Assembly: GCF_017315725.1 (NCBI RefSeq)
Contig: NZ_JAFLRG010000001.1
Span: 3,844,001-3,908,000, forward strand
Length of the DNA: 64,000 nt
Direction: 5' to 3'
Origin: Trinickia acidisoli
Lineage (GTDB): Bacteria; Pseudomonadota; Gammaproteobacteria; Burkholderiales; Burkholderiaceae
Part shown: positions 1 to 8,959 of the stretch, piece after piece
How positions within the stretch are numbered: the first letter of the stretch is position 1
How the letters are laid out: the number at the start of each line of letters is the position of its first letter
Position numbers and translations under genes: made by a program
Notes under the pieces: generated by a model
What the model saw: the letters and a program-made list of their open reading frames with translations, nothing else
What the model was told of the DNA's origin: nothing
Databases searched by the model: none

Positions 1-1155
1 GACGGCAGCCCGCGCCTCCGACAATTGGCGCGTCATCGCGTTGAACGATTGCGTCAGGAAGCCGAGTTCGTCGCGCGACTTGATCTCGCGCTTGGGCGTG
101 TAATCGCCCTCGGCCACTTCCTTCGTGCCCTTGGCCAGCAGGAATAGCGGCCGCGCAAGCTGATTGCCGAGCGCGAGCGCAAGCATCATCGCGATGAAGG
201 TCGCCAAAAAGAGCGCGAGCGTCAGCGTGCCAATATACATCTTGCGCAGGCCCGTGCGGCCCAGCGCTTTCTCTTGATACTCGCGATAGGCGCGCTGCAC
301 GGCGTCGGCATTGCGTGCGAGTGTCGGCGAGACAGGCTGCGTCAACTGCAGGAAACGCTCGGCCGGCTGCAGAAGCGATGCACTAACGTCAGGCACGAGC
401 ACCACCACGCGCAAAAGCAACGCGCCCTTGGCGCCCTTCGCGTGCGGGTCGCCGTCGACTTCGCCTTCGATCGCGGCGTAACCGCGGGTTCGGGCCTGGT
501 CGAGCATGATCGGCGTGGGCAAATCGTCGGGCATCAGTGAAGCGATGTTGTTCGAGGCTTGCGCGATCACGTGCAACCCGGGCGACGCACCCGATACGCT
601 GCGCGCCGATTCGACGAGCATCGCGTCCTGGATGCCGAATTGATCGCGCATGCGCAGCAACGTCAGCGTCGTATTCGTCGGTGCCGTGCTCGCGAGCTGC
701 TCGGCCATCACGTGCGCCTTCGTCTGCAAATCGGACAGCGAGGCATCGAGCATCGCGCGCCCGAGGTTCAAGCCGGAAGTGAGCGCCGTTTCGACATTGA
801 CGTCGAACCACGACTCGATGCTGCGCGAAACGAACTGATACGACACCACGTAAATGATCGCGCCCGGCAGCACGCCGACGAGCGCGAAGAAGACGGCGAG
901 CTTCGCGAGCAGCCGCGTGCCGAATTTGCCCTTGCGCAGCCGCGCTAGGATCATCACGACGAGCGCGAGAACGATCAGCAGGAAGACGAGCGCGACAGCG
1001 ATGTTGGCCGCATAGAGCCACGAGTAGTAGCGATCGAAGAACTCGGTATTGGCGCTGGCCGCGGCGAGCAGCACGAGCAGCAGCAGCGCCGTGACGGCTA
1101 CCGTCGAGACGATCACGCGGACGAGTATGCTTTGCACGTCCGCTTTTCGACGCAC
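1..1155 (-). CDS. ntrY: NtrY-type sensor histidine kinase, N-terminal part (runs off window)
   Basis: Membrane sensor kinase of the NtrY/NtrX nitrogen-regulation pair; only the first 385 codons are visible and the kinase core lies beyond position 1. Reading from 1155, the protein has three hydrophobic segments within about the first 100 residues, a periplasmic sensor stretch, another membrane segment near residues 307-328 and a HAMP linker around residue 343 (motif GDYTPKREIKSRDELG). The HAMP wording and the position after the DUF4390 gene and rsmB match NtrY of Burkholderiales. The start is uncertain: a GTG at 1155 lies one base after the DUF4390 stop, and another GTG is at 1167. Tight spacing implies cotranscription with rsmB and DUF4390. 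No frameshift is seen. Confidence 0.85.
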   Translation of the reverse strand, partial: MRRKADVQSILVRVIVSTVAVTALLLLVLLAAASANTEFFDRYYSWLYAANIAVALVFLLIVLALVVMILARLRKGKFGTRLLAKLAVFFALVGVLPGAIIYVVSYQFVSRSIESWFDVNVETALTSGLNLGRAMLDASLSDLQTKAHVMAEQLASTAPTNTTLTLLRMRDQFGIQDAMLVESARSVSGASPGLHVIAQASNNIASLMPDDLPTPIMLDQARTRGYAAIEGEVDGDPHAKGAKGALLLRVVVLVPDVSASLLQPAERFLQLTQPVSPTLARNADAVQRAYREYQEKALGRTGLRKMYIGTLTLALFLATFIAMMLALALGNQLARPLFLLAKGTKEVAEGDYTPKREIKSRDELGFLTQSFNAMTRQLSEARAAV

Positions 1156-1156
1156 G

Positions 1157-1750
1157 CTATTTAGCACGTTCGGCCACCGTGAAGGTAAAGCGCTTCCAGT
1201 CGGAAGCGAGCGTCCAGTCTCGATTGTTGACCGCATCGACCTGGAACGGCTTGGGCATCAGCGCCGTGTCGAGCTGCATACGCACCGACGCCGTATACGT
1301 CTCCCCCGGCTGCGCCTGGTTGCGATCGATGACGTGCCAGGACGTGACGTGCTTGATGACGGCAAGCGCCTCGGTCAGCGACGAAAAGCCCTGCTGCAAG
1401 CCACCGCTCGATACGCGGTACTCGCGCGTCAGCGGTTGGAACGACAGGCGCAGCGTTTGCGTGATCGACACGGGCTGCTCGTCGAACCAATACCAGCGCG
1501 GCCGCGTGAGCTCGAACTCGGTCGTGAAATACAGCGGAATACCTTTGTTGACGGCGTCCTCCAAGCTGCTGTTCAGCTCGAAGTCGAAGCGCGCGTCGAG
1601 GCTCCAGCCCGTGCCGTCGGCCTGCAGCGACGCCCGCTGCACCGCGATCGTATCGGCGCGCGCCGGCCCCGCCGCAACGAGGCAAACGGTCAGCCACATC
1701 CAGAGCAAGGCCACGAGCCGAAGCCGAAAAAAGCGTTTGCTGATCGTCAC
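1157..1750 (-). CDS. DUF4390 secreted/periplasmic protein
   Basis: Protein of 197 residues belonging to the DUF4390 family, function unknown. The N-terminus has a basic start followed by a hydrophobic stretch ending at G-P-A-R-A-D, a classical Sec signal peptide with cleavage near residue 33, so it should act outside the cytoplasmic membrane. The rest is a predicted beta-rich domain with no cysteine pairs or catalytic motif I can name. Its ATG overlaps the rsmB stop by four bases and its stop abuts the ntrY start, so the three genes are translationally coupled. The constant placement beside ntrY in Burkholderiales suggests an envelope role linked to the sensor kinase, but that is inference. 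Confidence 0.85.
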   Translation of the reverse strand: MTISKRFFRLRLVALLWMWLTVCLVAAGPARADTIAVQRASLQADGTGWSLDARFDFELNSSLEDAVNKGIPLYFTTEFELTRPRWYWFDEQPVSITQTLRLSFQPLTREYRVSSGGLQQGFSSLTEALAVIKHVTSWHVIDRNQAQPGETYTASVRMQLDTALMPKPFQVDAVNNRDWTLASDWKRFTFTVAERAK

Positions 1751-3180
1751 CGTTTCTGAAAACGTGCGTAGAAAAAACCGTCGTGGTCGATGTCGGCACC
1801 GGTGCGCTCGGACTCGGCAGCATGCGTCCCGATCGGTAAAGGCGCCGAGAGCTCGGCCGCAGCGCCGGGGCAGGTCGGCAGCAGTTGGCCCGGCGCGCCC
1901 AATCGTACCGCATCTTCATGCGTGCTTTCAAACCAGCGCGCTTGTTCCTCGCCCTCTTCGGGGAAGATCGAGCAGGTAATGTAGAGCAGCTCCCCACCCG
2001 GCGCGAGCAGCGGCCACAGCGCCTCGAGGATGCGCCGCTGCTCCGCGACGAGCGCGGGGATATCCGTCGCGCGCCGCAGCCAGCGCACGTCGGGATGGCG
2101 CCGCACGATGCCGGATGCCGAGCAAGGCACATCGGCGAGAATGCGGTCGAACGGCCGAGCGTCGTACCACGCCGACGGCGCACCGGCGTCGCCGACGATC
2201 ACGCTCGCGCTCAACCCGAGCCGCACTAGGTTTTCTTCGATGCGCGCCGCGCGCACGGGATCCGATTCGAGCGACACGAGTTCGACATCGGCCAATTCGA
2301 GTACGTGGCACGTCTTGCCGCCCGGCGCCGCGCACGCATCGAGCACGCGCATGCCGTCGCGTGCGCCAAGCTGCTCGGCCGCCCGCTGCGCGCCGGCATC
2401 CTGCACCGACACGACGCCTTGCGCAAAGCCCGGAATACGGTCGACAGGCAACGGCGACGCAAGCCTCACCGCATGCGGCCCGACCGCTGCGGCCGCGATG
2501 CCGTTCGCGTCGAGCGTGTGCAGATACTCGGCCACGGTGGCACGCCGCGCATTGACGCGCAGGGTGAGCGGCCCCGGTCGGTTACCGGCCGCAAGCACGT
2601 TCTGCCAGGCGTCGGGCCACGCGCGTCGCACCGCCTCGATCCACCAGACCGGATAGTTCCATTTCGCGACCGCCTCGGCTTGCGCCTTCTCGAGACATGC
2701 TTCGCGCTCCCGCAGGAAGGTGCGCAAAACGGCGTTGACGAGCCCCTTGGCGAATGCAAACTCGCGGCGCGCCCCGATGGCGGTGACTGCTTGATCGACG
2801 ACCGTAAACGGGGTGTAGGCAGCGTGTTGCGCATCGTCGGCCAACAGGGCCAGCGCACAGGCAAGCACGTCGCCGACGTGCGCGGCAGGCGCCTTGCGTA
2901 CGAGCTGTGCGATGAGGACATCGGCGGTGCCGAGCCGTCTCAGCGTGCGATAAGCGATGTCCTGGATGGCGCCTCGCGCGTGGCCCGCCATGGCCGCAGG
3001 CGCCGACACCGGCACGGCGGCAAGCGCCGCGGGCAACGCCATGCCCTTGCGCACGGCGCCCACGGCGAACGCCGCGCCGTCGAGCGCGAAGCCGAGCGAA
3101 TCGGGCGCGAGATGCAGTGGGGAAAGGCGTGCTGCGACGGCTTTGGGCGCCACGCGGCGGTTGGAGGCAGATCGAGTCAT
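1747..3180 (-). CDS. rsmB: 16S rRNA (cytosine-967-C5) methyltransferase RsmB
   Basis: SAM-dependent methyltransferase that methylates C967 of 16S rRNA. The 477-residue protein has an N-terminal NusB-like helical domain (about residues 60-170) and a C-terminal Rossmann methyltransferase domain. Visible motifs are the SAM-binding DACAAPGGKT (271-280), PCSASG with Cys343, and ITCSIFPEEG with the catalytic Cys393, equivalent to C389 of the E. coli enzyme. I chose the ATG at 3180; the frame stays open further upstream to 3231 but that extension has no family-like sequence. It heads the rsmB-DUF4390-ntrY transcription unit. The N-terminal extension before the NusB fold is longer than in E. coli, as usual in Burkholderiales. 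Confidence 0.95.
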   Translation of the reverse strand: MTRSASNRRVAPKAVAARLSPLHLAPDSLGFALDGAAFAVGAVRKGMALPAALAAVPVSAPAAMAGHARGAIQDIAYRTLRRLGTADVLIAQLVRKAPAAHVGDVLACALALLADDAQHAAYTPFTVVDQAVTAIGARREFAFAKGLVNAVLRTFLREREACLEKAQAEAVAKWNYPVWWIEAVRRAWPDAWQNVLAAGNRPGPLTLRVNARRATVAEYLHTLDANGIAAAAVGPHAVRLASPLPVDRIPGFAQGVVSVQDAGAQRAAEQLGARDGMRVLDACAAPGGKTCHVLELADVELVSLESDPVRAARIEENLVRLGLSASVIVGDAGAPSAWYDARPFDRILADVPCSASGIVRRHPDVRWLRRATDIPALVAEQRRILEALWPLLAPGGELLYITCSIFPEEGEEQARWFESTHEDAVRLGAPGQLLPTCPGAAAELSAPLPIGTHAAESERTGADIDHDGFFYARFQKR

Positions 3181-3366
3181 GGAGCAAGCAAGCGTCGCGC
3201 GAAACAAACGCGACATTGTAACGCGGGGCACAGTTCGCCCCGACCGAGGGCGAGCGCTTGCCTCGCGTCGGCGCGCCAGCGGTCCAACCGGCGTCGCCGC
3301 GCGGCGATGAAAAACGGACCGGCTAGAACCCGCTCTACCAACTTCGCTCGGCCCGTGCGGGCAAGA

Positions 3367-4224
3367 TCAGTCGTAACGGCCCGTGCGCGCCATCTCCGTG
3401 AGCCGCGCGATGCGTTCCTCGGTTGCCGGGTGGGTACTGAACAGGTTGGCTATTCCACCGCCGCTCAACGGGTTCAAAATCATCATTTGCGCGGTCGTGG
3501 GATGGGCTTCGGCAGCGGCAAACGGGATGCCGGCCGCAAAACGGTGAATCTTGTCGAGCGCGGAGGCGAGCGCTTGCGGATCGCCGGACAGTTGAGCGCC
3601 ACTGCGATCGGCCTCGAATTCCCGGGCGCGCGAAATCGCCATTTGGATCATGGCGGCGGCGATCGGCGCGAGCAGCGCGACGGCAATGCCCGCGATCGGG
3701 TTGGCCCGACGCCCGTCCTCATCGCGCCCGCCGAAGAACATCGCGAAATTGGCGAGCGCCGATATCGCGCCGGCCATCGTCGCGGAGATCGTCGAAATCA
3801 GAATATCCCGATGCTTGACGTGCGAGAGCTCATGCGCCATCACGCCGCGCATTTCACGCTCGGACAAGATGCGCAGGATGCCGGTGGTCGCGGCGACGGC
3901 CGCGTGCTCGGGGTTGCGCCCCGTCGCGAAGGCGTTCGGCGCATTTTCGTTGATGAGATACACGCGCGGCATCGGCAGGCCCGCTCGCGTCGCGAGCTCG
4001 CGAACCATGCGATAGAACTGCGGCGCGCTCGTTTCGTCCACTTCCTGCGCGTTGTACATGCGCAGGACCATCTTGTCCGAGAACCAATACGAGAAGAAGT
4101 TCATCGCCAGCGCGATGACGAGCGCGAACATCATTCCGCGCGTGCCACCGATCATGCCGCCGATCACGACGAACAGGGCCGTGATCGCGGCCATCAGCAT
4201 CGCGGTTTTGACCCAATTGAACAT
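3367..4224 (-). CDS. htpX: Membrane zinc metalloprotease HtpX
   Basis: Heat-shock-associated inner-membrane protease (M48B) that degrades misfolded membrane proteins with FtsH. Length of 285 residues is normal. Two N-terminal membrane helices lie at about residues 5-45, the zinc-binding HELSH motif is at 131-135 in the cytoplasmic part, two more hydrophobic stretches follow, and the third zinc ligand is probably the Glu in the segment AREFEADRSG. The ATG at 4224 is preceded by a strong ribosome binding site (AAAGGAG), which decides the start although the frame is open far upstream. It is not obviously in an operon with the flanking genes, which lie 128 and 186 bases away. Confidence 0.95.
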   Translation of the reverse strand: MFNWVKTAMLMAAITALFVVIGGMIGGTRGMMFALVIALAMNFFSYWFSDKMVLRMYNAQEVDETSAPQFYRMVRELATRAGLPMPRVYLINENAPNAFATGRNPEHAAVAATTGILRILSEREMRGVMAHELSHVKHRDILISTISATMAGAISALANFAMFFGGRDEDGRRANPIAGIAVALLAPIAAAMIQMAISRAREFEADRSGAQLSGDPQALASALDKIHRFAAGIPFAAAEAHPTTAQMMILNPLSGGGIANLFSTHPATEERIARLTEMARTGRYD

Positions 4225-4352
4225 GTGCACTCCTTTTTCGTTTGCGCCCCGACGGCCAGCCCGACCGATGCCGCCCCTGGCGGCAGCGCTCAATTGTAAG
4301 CCATTCGTTAGATATCGGCTTACGCGAGCCGCGGCGAAAACGAAAATCCCCT

Positions 4353-5003
4353 TCAGCGCTGCATTGCCGCGAGCCTGAGCCCCAGGCCGACGAACGCGCT
4401 GCCGACCACGCGATCGAGCCATTTCTTCACCACGGGCTTGCCGCCCAGGCGCCGCGTGACGCTGCTCGCGACCCAAACGAGAAACACGCACCAAACGACG
4501 CTCATCGTGACGAAAACACCGCCCAACGTGAGAAACGCCAGCGCTTTGTGGTCGCTTTCGTTCGACACGAACTGAGGAAAGAACGAGACGAAGAAAAGCA
4601 CGACCTTCGGGTTCAGCACGTTGGTCCAAAAACCCTGCAGATAGAGCTGCTTGAGCGGCCGCGAGCCTTGCACGAGACCCGCGCCCGCTTCGTCGGGGGC
4701 AGCCCGCGCTTTGGACGGCGAAGCGAATGCGAGACGCGCGCCGAGATAGATCAGGTAGATCGCGCCGGCGAACTTGATGACGGTAAACGCCGTGGCGGAT
4801 GCGGCCAACAAAGCCGTCAGGCCGAACGCGCACGCGATCGTGTGCACGCAGCAGCCCGTGCAGATGCCGAGCGCGGACATCAAGCCGGCACCGCGGCCCT
4901 GCGCGACGCTGCGCCCGACGATGTACGCGGTATCCGGGCCCGGCGTCACGTTGAGCAAGAAGACGGCGGCGACGAAAAACGGAAAATGGACGATGCCGAA
5001 CAT
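4353..5003 (-). CDS. LysE/RhtB family amino-acid exporter
   Basis: Inner-membrane exporter of the LysE superfamily, 216 residues with about six hydrophobic segments. The N-terminal signature region reads LLNVTPGPDTAYIVGRS, the TPGP motif being typical of RhtB/LysE proteins. These proteins export amino acids or homoserine-lactone-like compounds using the proton gradient; the substrate cannot be assigned from sequence. The ATG at 5003 has a GGGAGA ribosome binding site. It stands between htpX and fmt in the same direction but is separated from fmt by 94 bases, so cotranscription is uncertain. Confidence 0.88.
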   Translation of the reverse strand: MFGIVHFPFFVAAVFLLNVTPGPDTAYIVGRSVAQGRGAGLMSALGICTGCCVHTIACAFGLTALLAASATAFTVIKFAGAIYLIYLGARLAFASPSKARAAPDEAGAGLVQGSRPLKQLYLQGFWTNVLNPKVVLFFVSFFPQFVSNESDHKALAFLTLGGVFVTMSVVWCVFLVWVASSVTRRLGGKPVVKKWLDRVVGSAFVGLGLRLAAMQR

Positions 5004-5097
5004 GCGCTAGGTCTCCCTCGATTGAACACTTCGCCCCTCGATGATCGCACGGCCGCCGCGCTCGAGACATCTGTCTTTCAGCGGCGGCAGCCTGCGC

Positions 5098-6096
5098 TCA
5101 AATCGCTTCGGGCAATTGCAGCCGCTGGCCCGCCTTGAGCGTCGCGCCGGCCAAAAATTCGCGCGCGGGCAAGCGCTTGCCGCCCGGCTTTTGCAGTTGC
5201 GTAAGGCGCAAGGCCCCTTCGCCGCAGGCGATCAGCACGCCGTCGGACGAGACTTCGACGATCGTCCCCGGCGACGCGACGCCGGCGCCCACGCCCGCCG
5301 CCGAGATGGCCTCGGCGGCCCAGACCTTCAGCGCCGTGCCGTCCTCGAGCGTCGCGACGCCGCCCGGAAACGGATCGAACGCACGCACTTGCCGTGCGAG
5401 CGCAGCGGCAGACTCACGCCAGTCGAGCGCCGCCTCGTGCTTGCCGATCTTCTCCGCGTACGTCACGCCTTCCGCGGGCTGCGGCATCGACGGCAACGCG
5501 CCCGTGCGCTCGAGCGTCGAAAGCGCCTCGACGATGAGCTGCGCGCCTTGCGCGGCGAGCTTGTCGTGCAGCGTCGCCGTGGTATCGCGCGAAGCGATCG
5601 GCGTGCGCGCCACCTCGATCATCGCGCCTGTATCGAGCCCCGCATCCATCTGCATCAGCGTGATGCCCGTCTCGGCATCGCCGGCCTGAAGCGCGCGATG
5701 AATCGGCGCCGCGCCGCGCCAGCGCGGCAGCAGCGATGCGTGAATGTTGAGACAGCCGCGCGGCGGGATGTCGAGCACTTCCTGCGGCAGCAGCAAGCCG
5801 TACGCGGCCACGACCATCACGTCGTGCGGCGTCTCGCGCAGCCGGTCGATGGCCGCTGCCGCTTCCGCGGGGAACTTGCCGGCTCGCCGCAGCGATGGCG
5901 GCTGCGCGACGGGCAAGCCGTGCTCGAGCGCGTAGCGCTTGACGGCGCTCGCCTGCAACTTCATGCCGCGTCCGGCGGGCCGGTCGGGCTGCGTCAAGAC
6001 GAGCGGCACGGGAAAGCCGGCCTCATGGATGGCGGCGAGCGCGGCGGAGGCGAACTCGGGCGTACCGGCGAAGACGACGCGCAGCGTATGAGTCAT
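5098..6096 (-). CDS. fmt: Methionyl-tRNA formyltransferase
   Basis: Formylates the initiator Met-tRNA using 10-formyltetrahydrofolate. The 332-residue protein has the N-terminal formyl-transferase Rossmann domain and C-terminal OB-like tRNA-binding domain. Diagnostic sequences are FAGTPEFA near the N-terminus, NIHASLLPRWRGAAPI (117-132, with catalytic Asn117 and His119) and MDAGLDTG with Asp155, matching N106/H108/D144 of E. coli Fmt. Start at ATG 6096 gives the standard family N-terminus MTHTLRVVFAG; the frame is open upstream to 6279 but that overlaps def. It lies 47 bases after def and is very likely cotranscribed with it, the usual def-fmt pair for formylated initiation. Confidence 0.96.
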   Translation of the reverse strand: MTHTLRVVFAGTPEFASAALAAIHEAGFPVPLVLTQPDRPAGRGMKLQASAVKRYALEHGLPVAQPPSLRRAGKFPAEAAAAIDRLRETPHDVMVVAAYGLLLPQEVLDIPPRGCLNIHASLLPRWRGAAPIHRALQAGDAETGITLMQMDAGLDTGAMIEVARTPIASRDTTATLHDKLAAQGAQLIVEALSTLERTGALPSMPQPAEGVTYAEKIGKHEAALDWRESAAALARQVRAFDPFPGGVATLEDGTALKVWAAEAISAAGVGAGVASPGTIVEVSSDGVLIACGEGALRLTQLQKPGGKRLPAREFLAGATLKAGQRLQLPEAI

Positions 6097-6143
6097 GGGG
6101 CGGGCGGAAACGGCAGGTATCGGATACGCGTCGGGATGGAGCG

Positions 6144-6647
6144 TCACATCGCGTGCGCGAGCTTCTTCATCTTCGTCTTGATGCGCGTCTGCTTGAGCAG
6201 CGACAGATATTCGACGAAGACGCGGCCCATCAGATGATCCATCTCGTGCTGAATGCAAACGGCCAGCAGGTCCTCGCAATCGAGCTCGAACGTCTCGCCC
6301 TTCTCGTTCAGCGCGCGTACGCGCACACGCTCGGCCCGCTCGACTTCATCGTAGATGCCAGGCACCGACAAGCAGCCTTCTTCATGGACCTGGCGCTCGT
6401 CGCTGGACCAGACGATCTCGGGATTGATGAACGCGCGCAACTGATCGTGCGTTTCGGAGACGTCGATGACGATGACGCGCTCGTGCACGTCGACTTGCGT
6501 CGCGGCAAGACCCACACCGGGCGCCGCGTACATCGTTTCAGCCATGTTGGCCACGAGCTTGCGGATGCGCTCGTCGACCTTCTCGACCGGTTTGGCGATT
6601 TTGTGCAGCCGCTTGTCGGGGTAATTGAGAATGCTCAGTAAAGCCAT
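6144..6647 (-). CDS. def: Peptide deformylase
   Basis: Metalloenzyme that removes the N-formyl group from nascent proteins. The 167-residue protein carries all three deformylase motifs: GVGLAATQ (44-51), EGCLSVP (90-96, metal ligand Cys92) and QHEMDHL (133-139, ligands His134 and His138, catalytic Glu135). The start ATG at 6647 gives the standard MALLSILNYPD N-terminus. It is the first gene of the def-fmt unit; the 265-base gap to dprA on the opposite strand must hold divergent promoters, in which I saw no clear -35/-10 pair. Confidence 0.96.
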   Translation of the reverse strand: MALLSILNYPDKRLHKIAKPVEKVDERIRKLVANMAETMYAAPGVGLAATQVDVHERVIVIDVSETHDQLRAFINPEIVWSSDERQVHEEGCLSVPGIYDEVERAERVRVRALNEKGETFELDCEDLLAVCIQHEMDHLMGRVFVEYLSLLKQTRIKTKMKKLAHAM

Positions 6648-6912
6648 GGTGTCAAAAAGTCGTTGCGACGTTGCTCGGGTTTCGCGCAATTCTCGCTTAC
6701 CTCTCGCGCCGGCGATTTCCGCGATGCGCTAGGCCGTTCGGCTAGCTGGCGCGGCCCTCGCCGACAATCGAAGATACGCTGAACCGCGCGCGCCGTCAGG
6801 CCGCTCGCAGCAATCATGCGCGCGCACCCGCAACGTCAATCAAATTTCGGATGGTGAAAATTTTATCACGGTGCTTGGGAGTTCGCAGGCTGCCGGGCGA
6901 AGGCGAGCGTCG

Positions 6913-8259
6913 ATGCACGCACGGTCGATGACGCCCGAAGATCTGAGTGCGTGGCTCGCACTGGCCACGGCCCGCAGGCTTGCGCCGGCCGCGCTGCGCC
7001 TACTGCTGTCCGCCTTCGGCGACGCACGAACGCTGATCGCGCAACCCTTTCGCGCGCTCGCCGAAACGGCCGGCAATCCTGCCGCTCGCGCCATCGCCTC
7101 GGCGGCGCGAGCGGACGTGCGCGAGCAGTTCGAACGCACGCGTAACTGGTGCGCACTGCCCGGCAATGCGCTCGTCGCGCTCGATGATCCGTCCTACCCG
7201 AACGCGCTACTCAACATGCACGATCCGCCGCCGCTGCTTTACGTGAGCGGTGGGCTCGCATGGCTGCACGCGCCGAGCGTGGCCATCGTCGGCAGTCGCA
7301 ATGCGACACCGCAAGGCATCGACGACGCCGCGCGTTTCGCACGCGAGCTCGCCGGCGCGGGGCTCGTCATCGTCTCCGGGCTCGCGCTCGGCGTCGATGC
7401 CGCGGCCCACCGCGGCGCGCTGGAAGCGGGAGGCACAACCGTCGCCGTGGTGGGAACGGGCGCCGATCTCGTCTATCCGGCCAAGCATCGCGCATTGGCG
7501 CACGAGATCGCGGCGCACGGCGCGATCGTCTCGGAGTGGCCGCTCGGCACGCCGGCCAAACCGGCCCACTTTCCGCAGCGCAATCGGCTCATTGCCGGGA
7601 TGACCCAAGGCGTACTCGTCGTCGAAGCCGCCCTGCGCTCCGGCTCGCTCATCACCGCACGCCTCGCCAATGAAATGGGGCGCGACGTCTTCGCGATACC
7701 GGGATCGATCCACGCGCCGCTTTCGCGAGGCTGCCATCGGCTCATCAAAGAAGGCGCGATGCTGACCGAAACGCCGGACGACGTTCTCGCCGAACTCGGC
7801 CTGGCATCCGGTCCGCCCGCGGGTGTGCTCCGGGCCGACACCGCGGCCGCGGCGCCGATCGTCGCGGCAAGCACCGAGCACGCTTTGGTCGCGAAACCGA
7901 AGGAGGCCGTGCGCCCTGCCGCTTGCGGCTCCCCGAATCCACGCAGGCGCCCCCACACGGGCATCGGCGAGCCACGCGACGCTCCACTGCCACCGGCTGC
8001 GAGCCTGCCGCTGTTCGATGCAGCGGCCGATCCGCCGACGCCGACGCAGCGCCGAACGCAAACGCCTGCGCGGTCTCTATCCGCCCCCGCCGCGCGGCTG
8101 CTCGAGGCGCTCGGTCATGCGCCGGCCGCCCTTGAAATCCTGGCCGCCCGCACAGAAATGGACAGTGCGACGCTACAAGGCGCGCTGCTCGAGCTCGAGC
8201 TGCGCGGACACCTGACGGCGCAGCCGGGCGGCCGTTACGTTCGGCACGAGCGCGCTTGA
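6913..8259 (+). CDS. dprA: DNA-processing protein DprA (Smf)
   Basis: Loads RecA on incoming single-stranded DNA during natural transformation. About 448 residues: an N-terminal helical SAM-like region, the Rossmann DprA core (VAIVGSRNATPQG, then SGLALGVDAAAHRGAL, FPQRNRLIAGM and EAALRSGSLITARLA motifs), a low-complexity Pro/Ala linker and a C-terminal winged-helix (DML1-like) domain of about 60 residues. I chose the ATG at 6913 because of the upstream GAAGGCGAG; GTG at 6871 and ATG at 6928 are alternatives in frame. It diverges from def-fmt, as commonly seen in beta-proteobacteria. The gene looks intact. Confidence 0.93.
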   Translation: MHARSMTPEDLSAWLALATARRLAPAALRLLLSAFGDARTLIAQPFRALAETAGNPAARAIASAARADVREQFERTRNWCALPGNALVALDDPSYPNALLNMHDPPPLLYVSGGLAWLHAPSVAIVGSRNATPQGIDDAARFARELAGAGLVIVSGLALGVDAAAHRGALEAGGTTVAVVGTGADLVYPAKHRALAHEIAAHGAIVSEWPLGTPAKPAHFPQRNRLIAGMTQGVLVVEAALRSGSLITARLANEMGRDVFAIPGSIHAPLSRGCHRLIKEGAMLTETPDDVLAELGLASGPPAGVLRADTAAAAPIVAASTEHALVAKPKEAVRPAACGSPNPRRRPHTGIGEPRDAPLPPAASLPLFDAAADPPTPTQRRTQTPARSLSAPAARLLEALGHAPAALEILAARTEMDSATLQGALLELELRGHLTAQPGGRYVRHERA

Positions 8260-8334
8260 TGCGAAGCGGTAGCCGAATCGGGCGTGCTACAGTCCCCCAA
8301 ACCATCATCGGGAACCAGAAAGAAGGAACGCATC

Positions 8335-8712
8335 ATGCCCGCGCTGAACCTCGACACCGATTCAGACCGGATCGCCGAGCGCGTCAACGACCCGAACACG
8401 CTGCTCGTCGCTTGCCTGTGCGCACAGTGGTGCGGCACGTGCCGCGACTATTGCGAAACGTTCGATCGGCTTGCCGACGCGCATCCCGCCATGTGCTTCG
8501 TCTGGATCGACATCGAAACGCACGCGGACCGCTTCGACGACCTCGATGTGGAAAATTTCCCGACGCTGCTGATCGAAGACGGCGTCACGGCGCGTTTTTT
8601 CGGGACGGTCCTGCCGCACGGCGCCATCGCCGAGCGCTTGCTTTCCGACCTGACAGCCCTTCCCGGCGCCGTGGGCGCGCCGAAAGTGCGCCCGGCGCTT
8701 GCCACGGCCTGA
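8335..8712 (+). CDS. Thioredoxin-like protein with WCGTC active site
   Basis: Small cytoplasmic thioredoxin-fold protein, 125 residues, with a CxxC redox centre WCGTC at residues 32-36 and the conserved cis-proline region NFPTLLI. No signal peptide is visible, so a cytoplasmic thiol-disulfide role is likely; its partner is unknown. The ATG at 8335 is preceded by AAGAAGGAACGCATC, a good ribosome binding site; an in-frame ATG-like codon at 8284 is less likely. It lies 75 bases after dprA in the same direction and before topB, an arrangement frequent in Burkholderia. The active-site GT between the cysteines differs from the GP of classical thioredoxin. Confidence 0.85.
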   Translation: MPALNLDTDSDRIAERVNDPNTLLVACLCAQWCGTCRDYCETFDRLADAHPAMCFVWIDIETHADRFDDLDVENFPTLLIEDGVTARFFGTVLPHGAIAERLLSDLTALPGAVGAPKVRPALATA

Positions 8713-8959
8713 CCGTCATTGCGCGGCGCCGACACCGGGGCAAGCGTGGCACGCTCCGTGCATGCTCAGCACGCCGGTTCGTCGTCCGCAAAGGCTTGCG
8801 CCGCACGCGTCTTGGCGAGGCAAACCGGTGCCGGCGGCCATCCCCCGGCTCAGTGCTTTTTCGGGTGACGCGCCGCCGCTGCCGCGCCGTGTGCTATAAA
8901 GCGGTCGTCAAAGGAAACACAATCCGGGATCGGACCCCGGTCACTCAATCAATCCTGTC

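Noticed and set aside
2305..4299. Long plus-strand open frame (664 codons) opposite rsmB and htpX
   Set aside because: Arg/His-rich shadow of GC-rich genes on the other strand; it crosses two well-identified genes and has no family motif.
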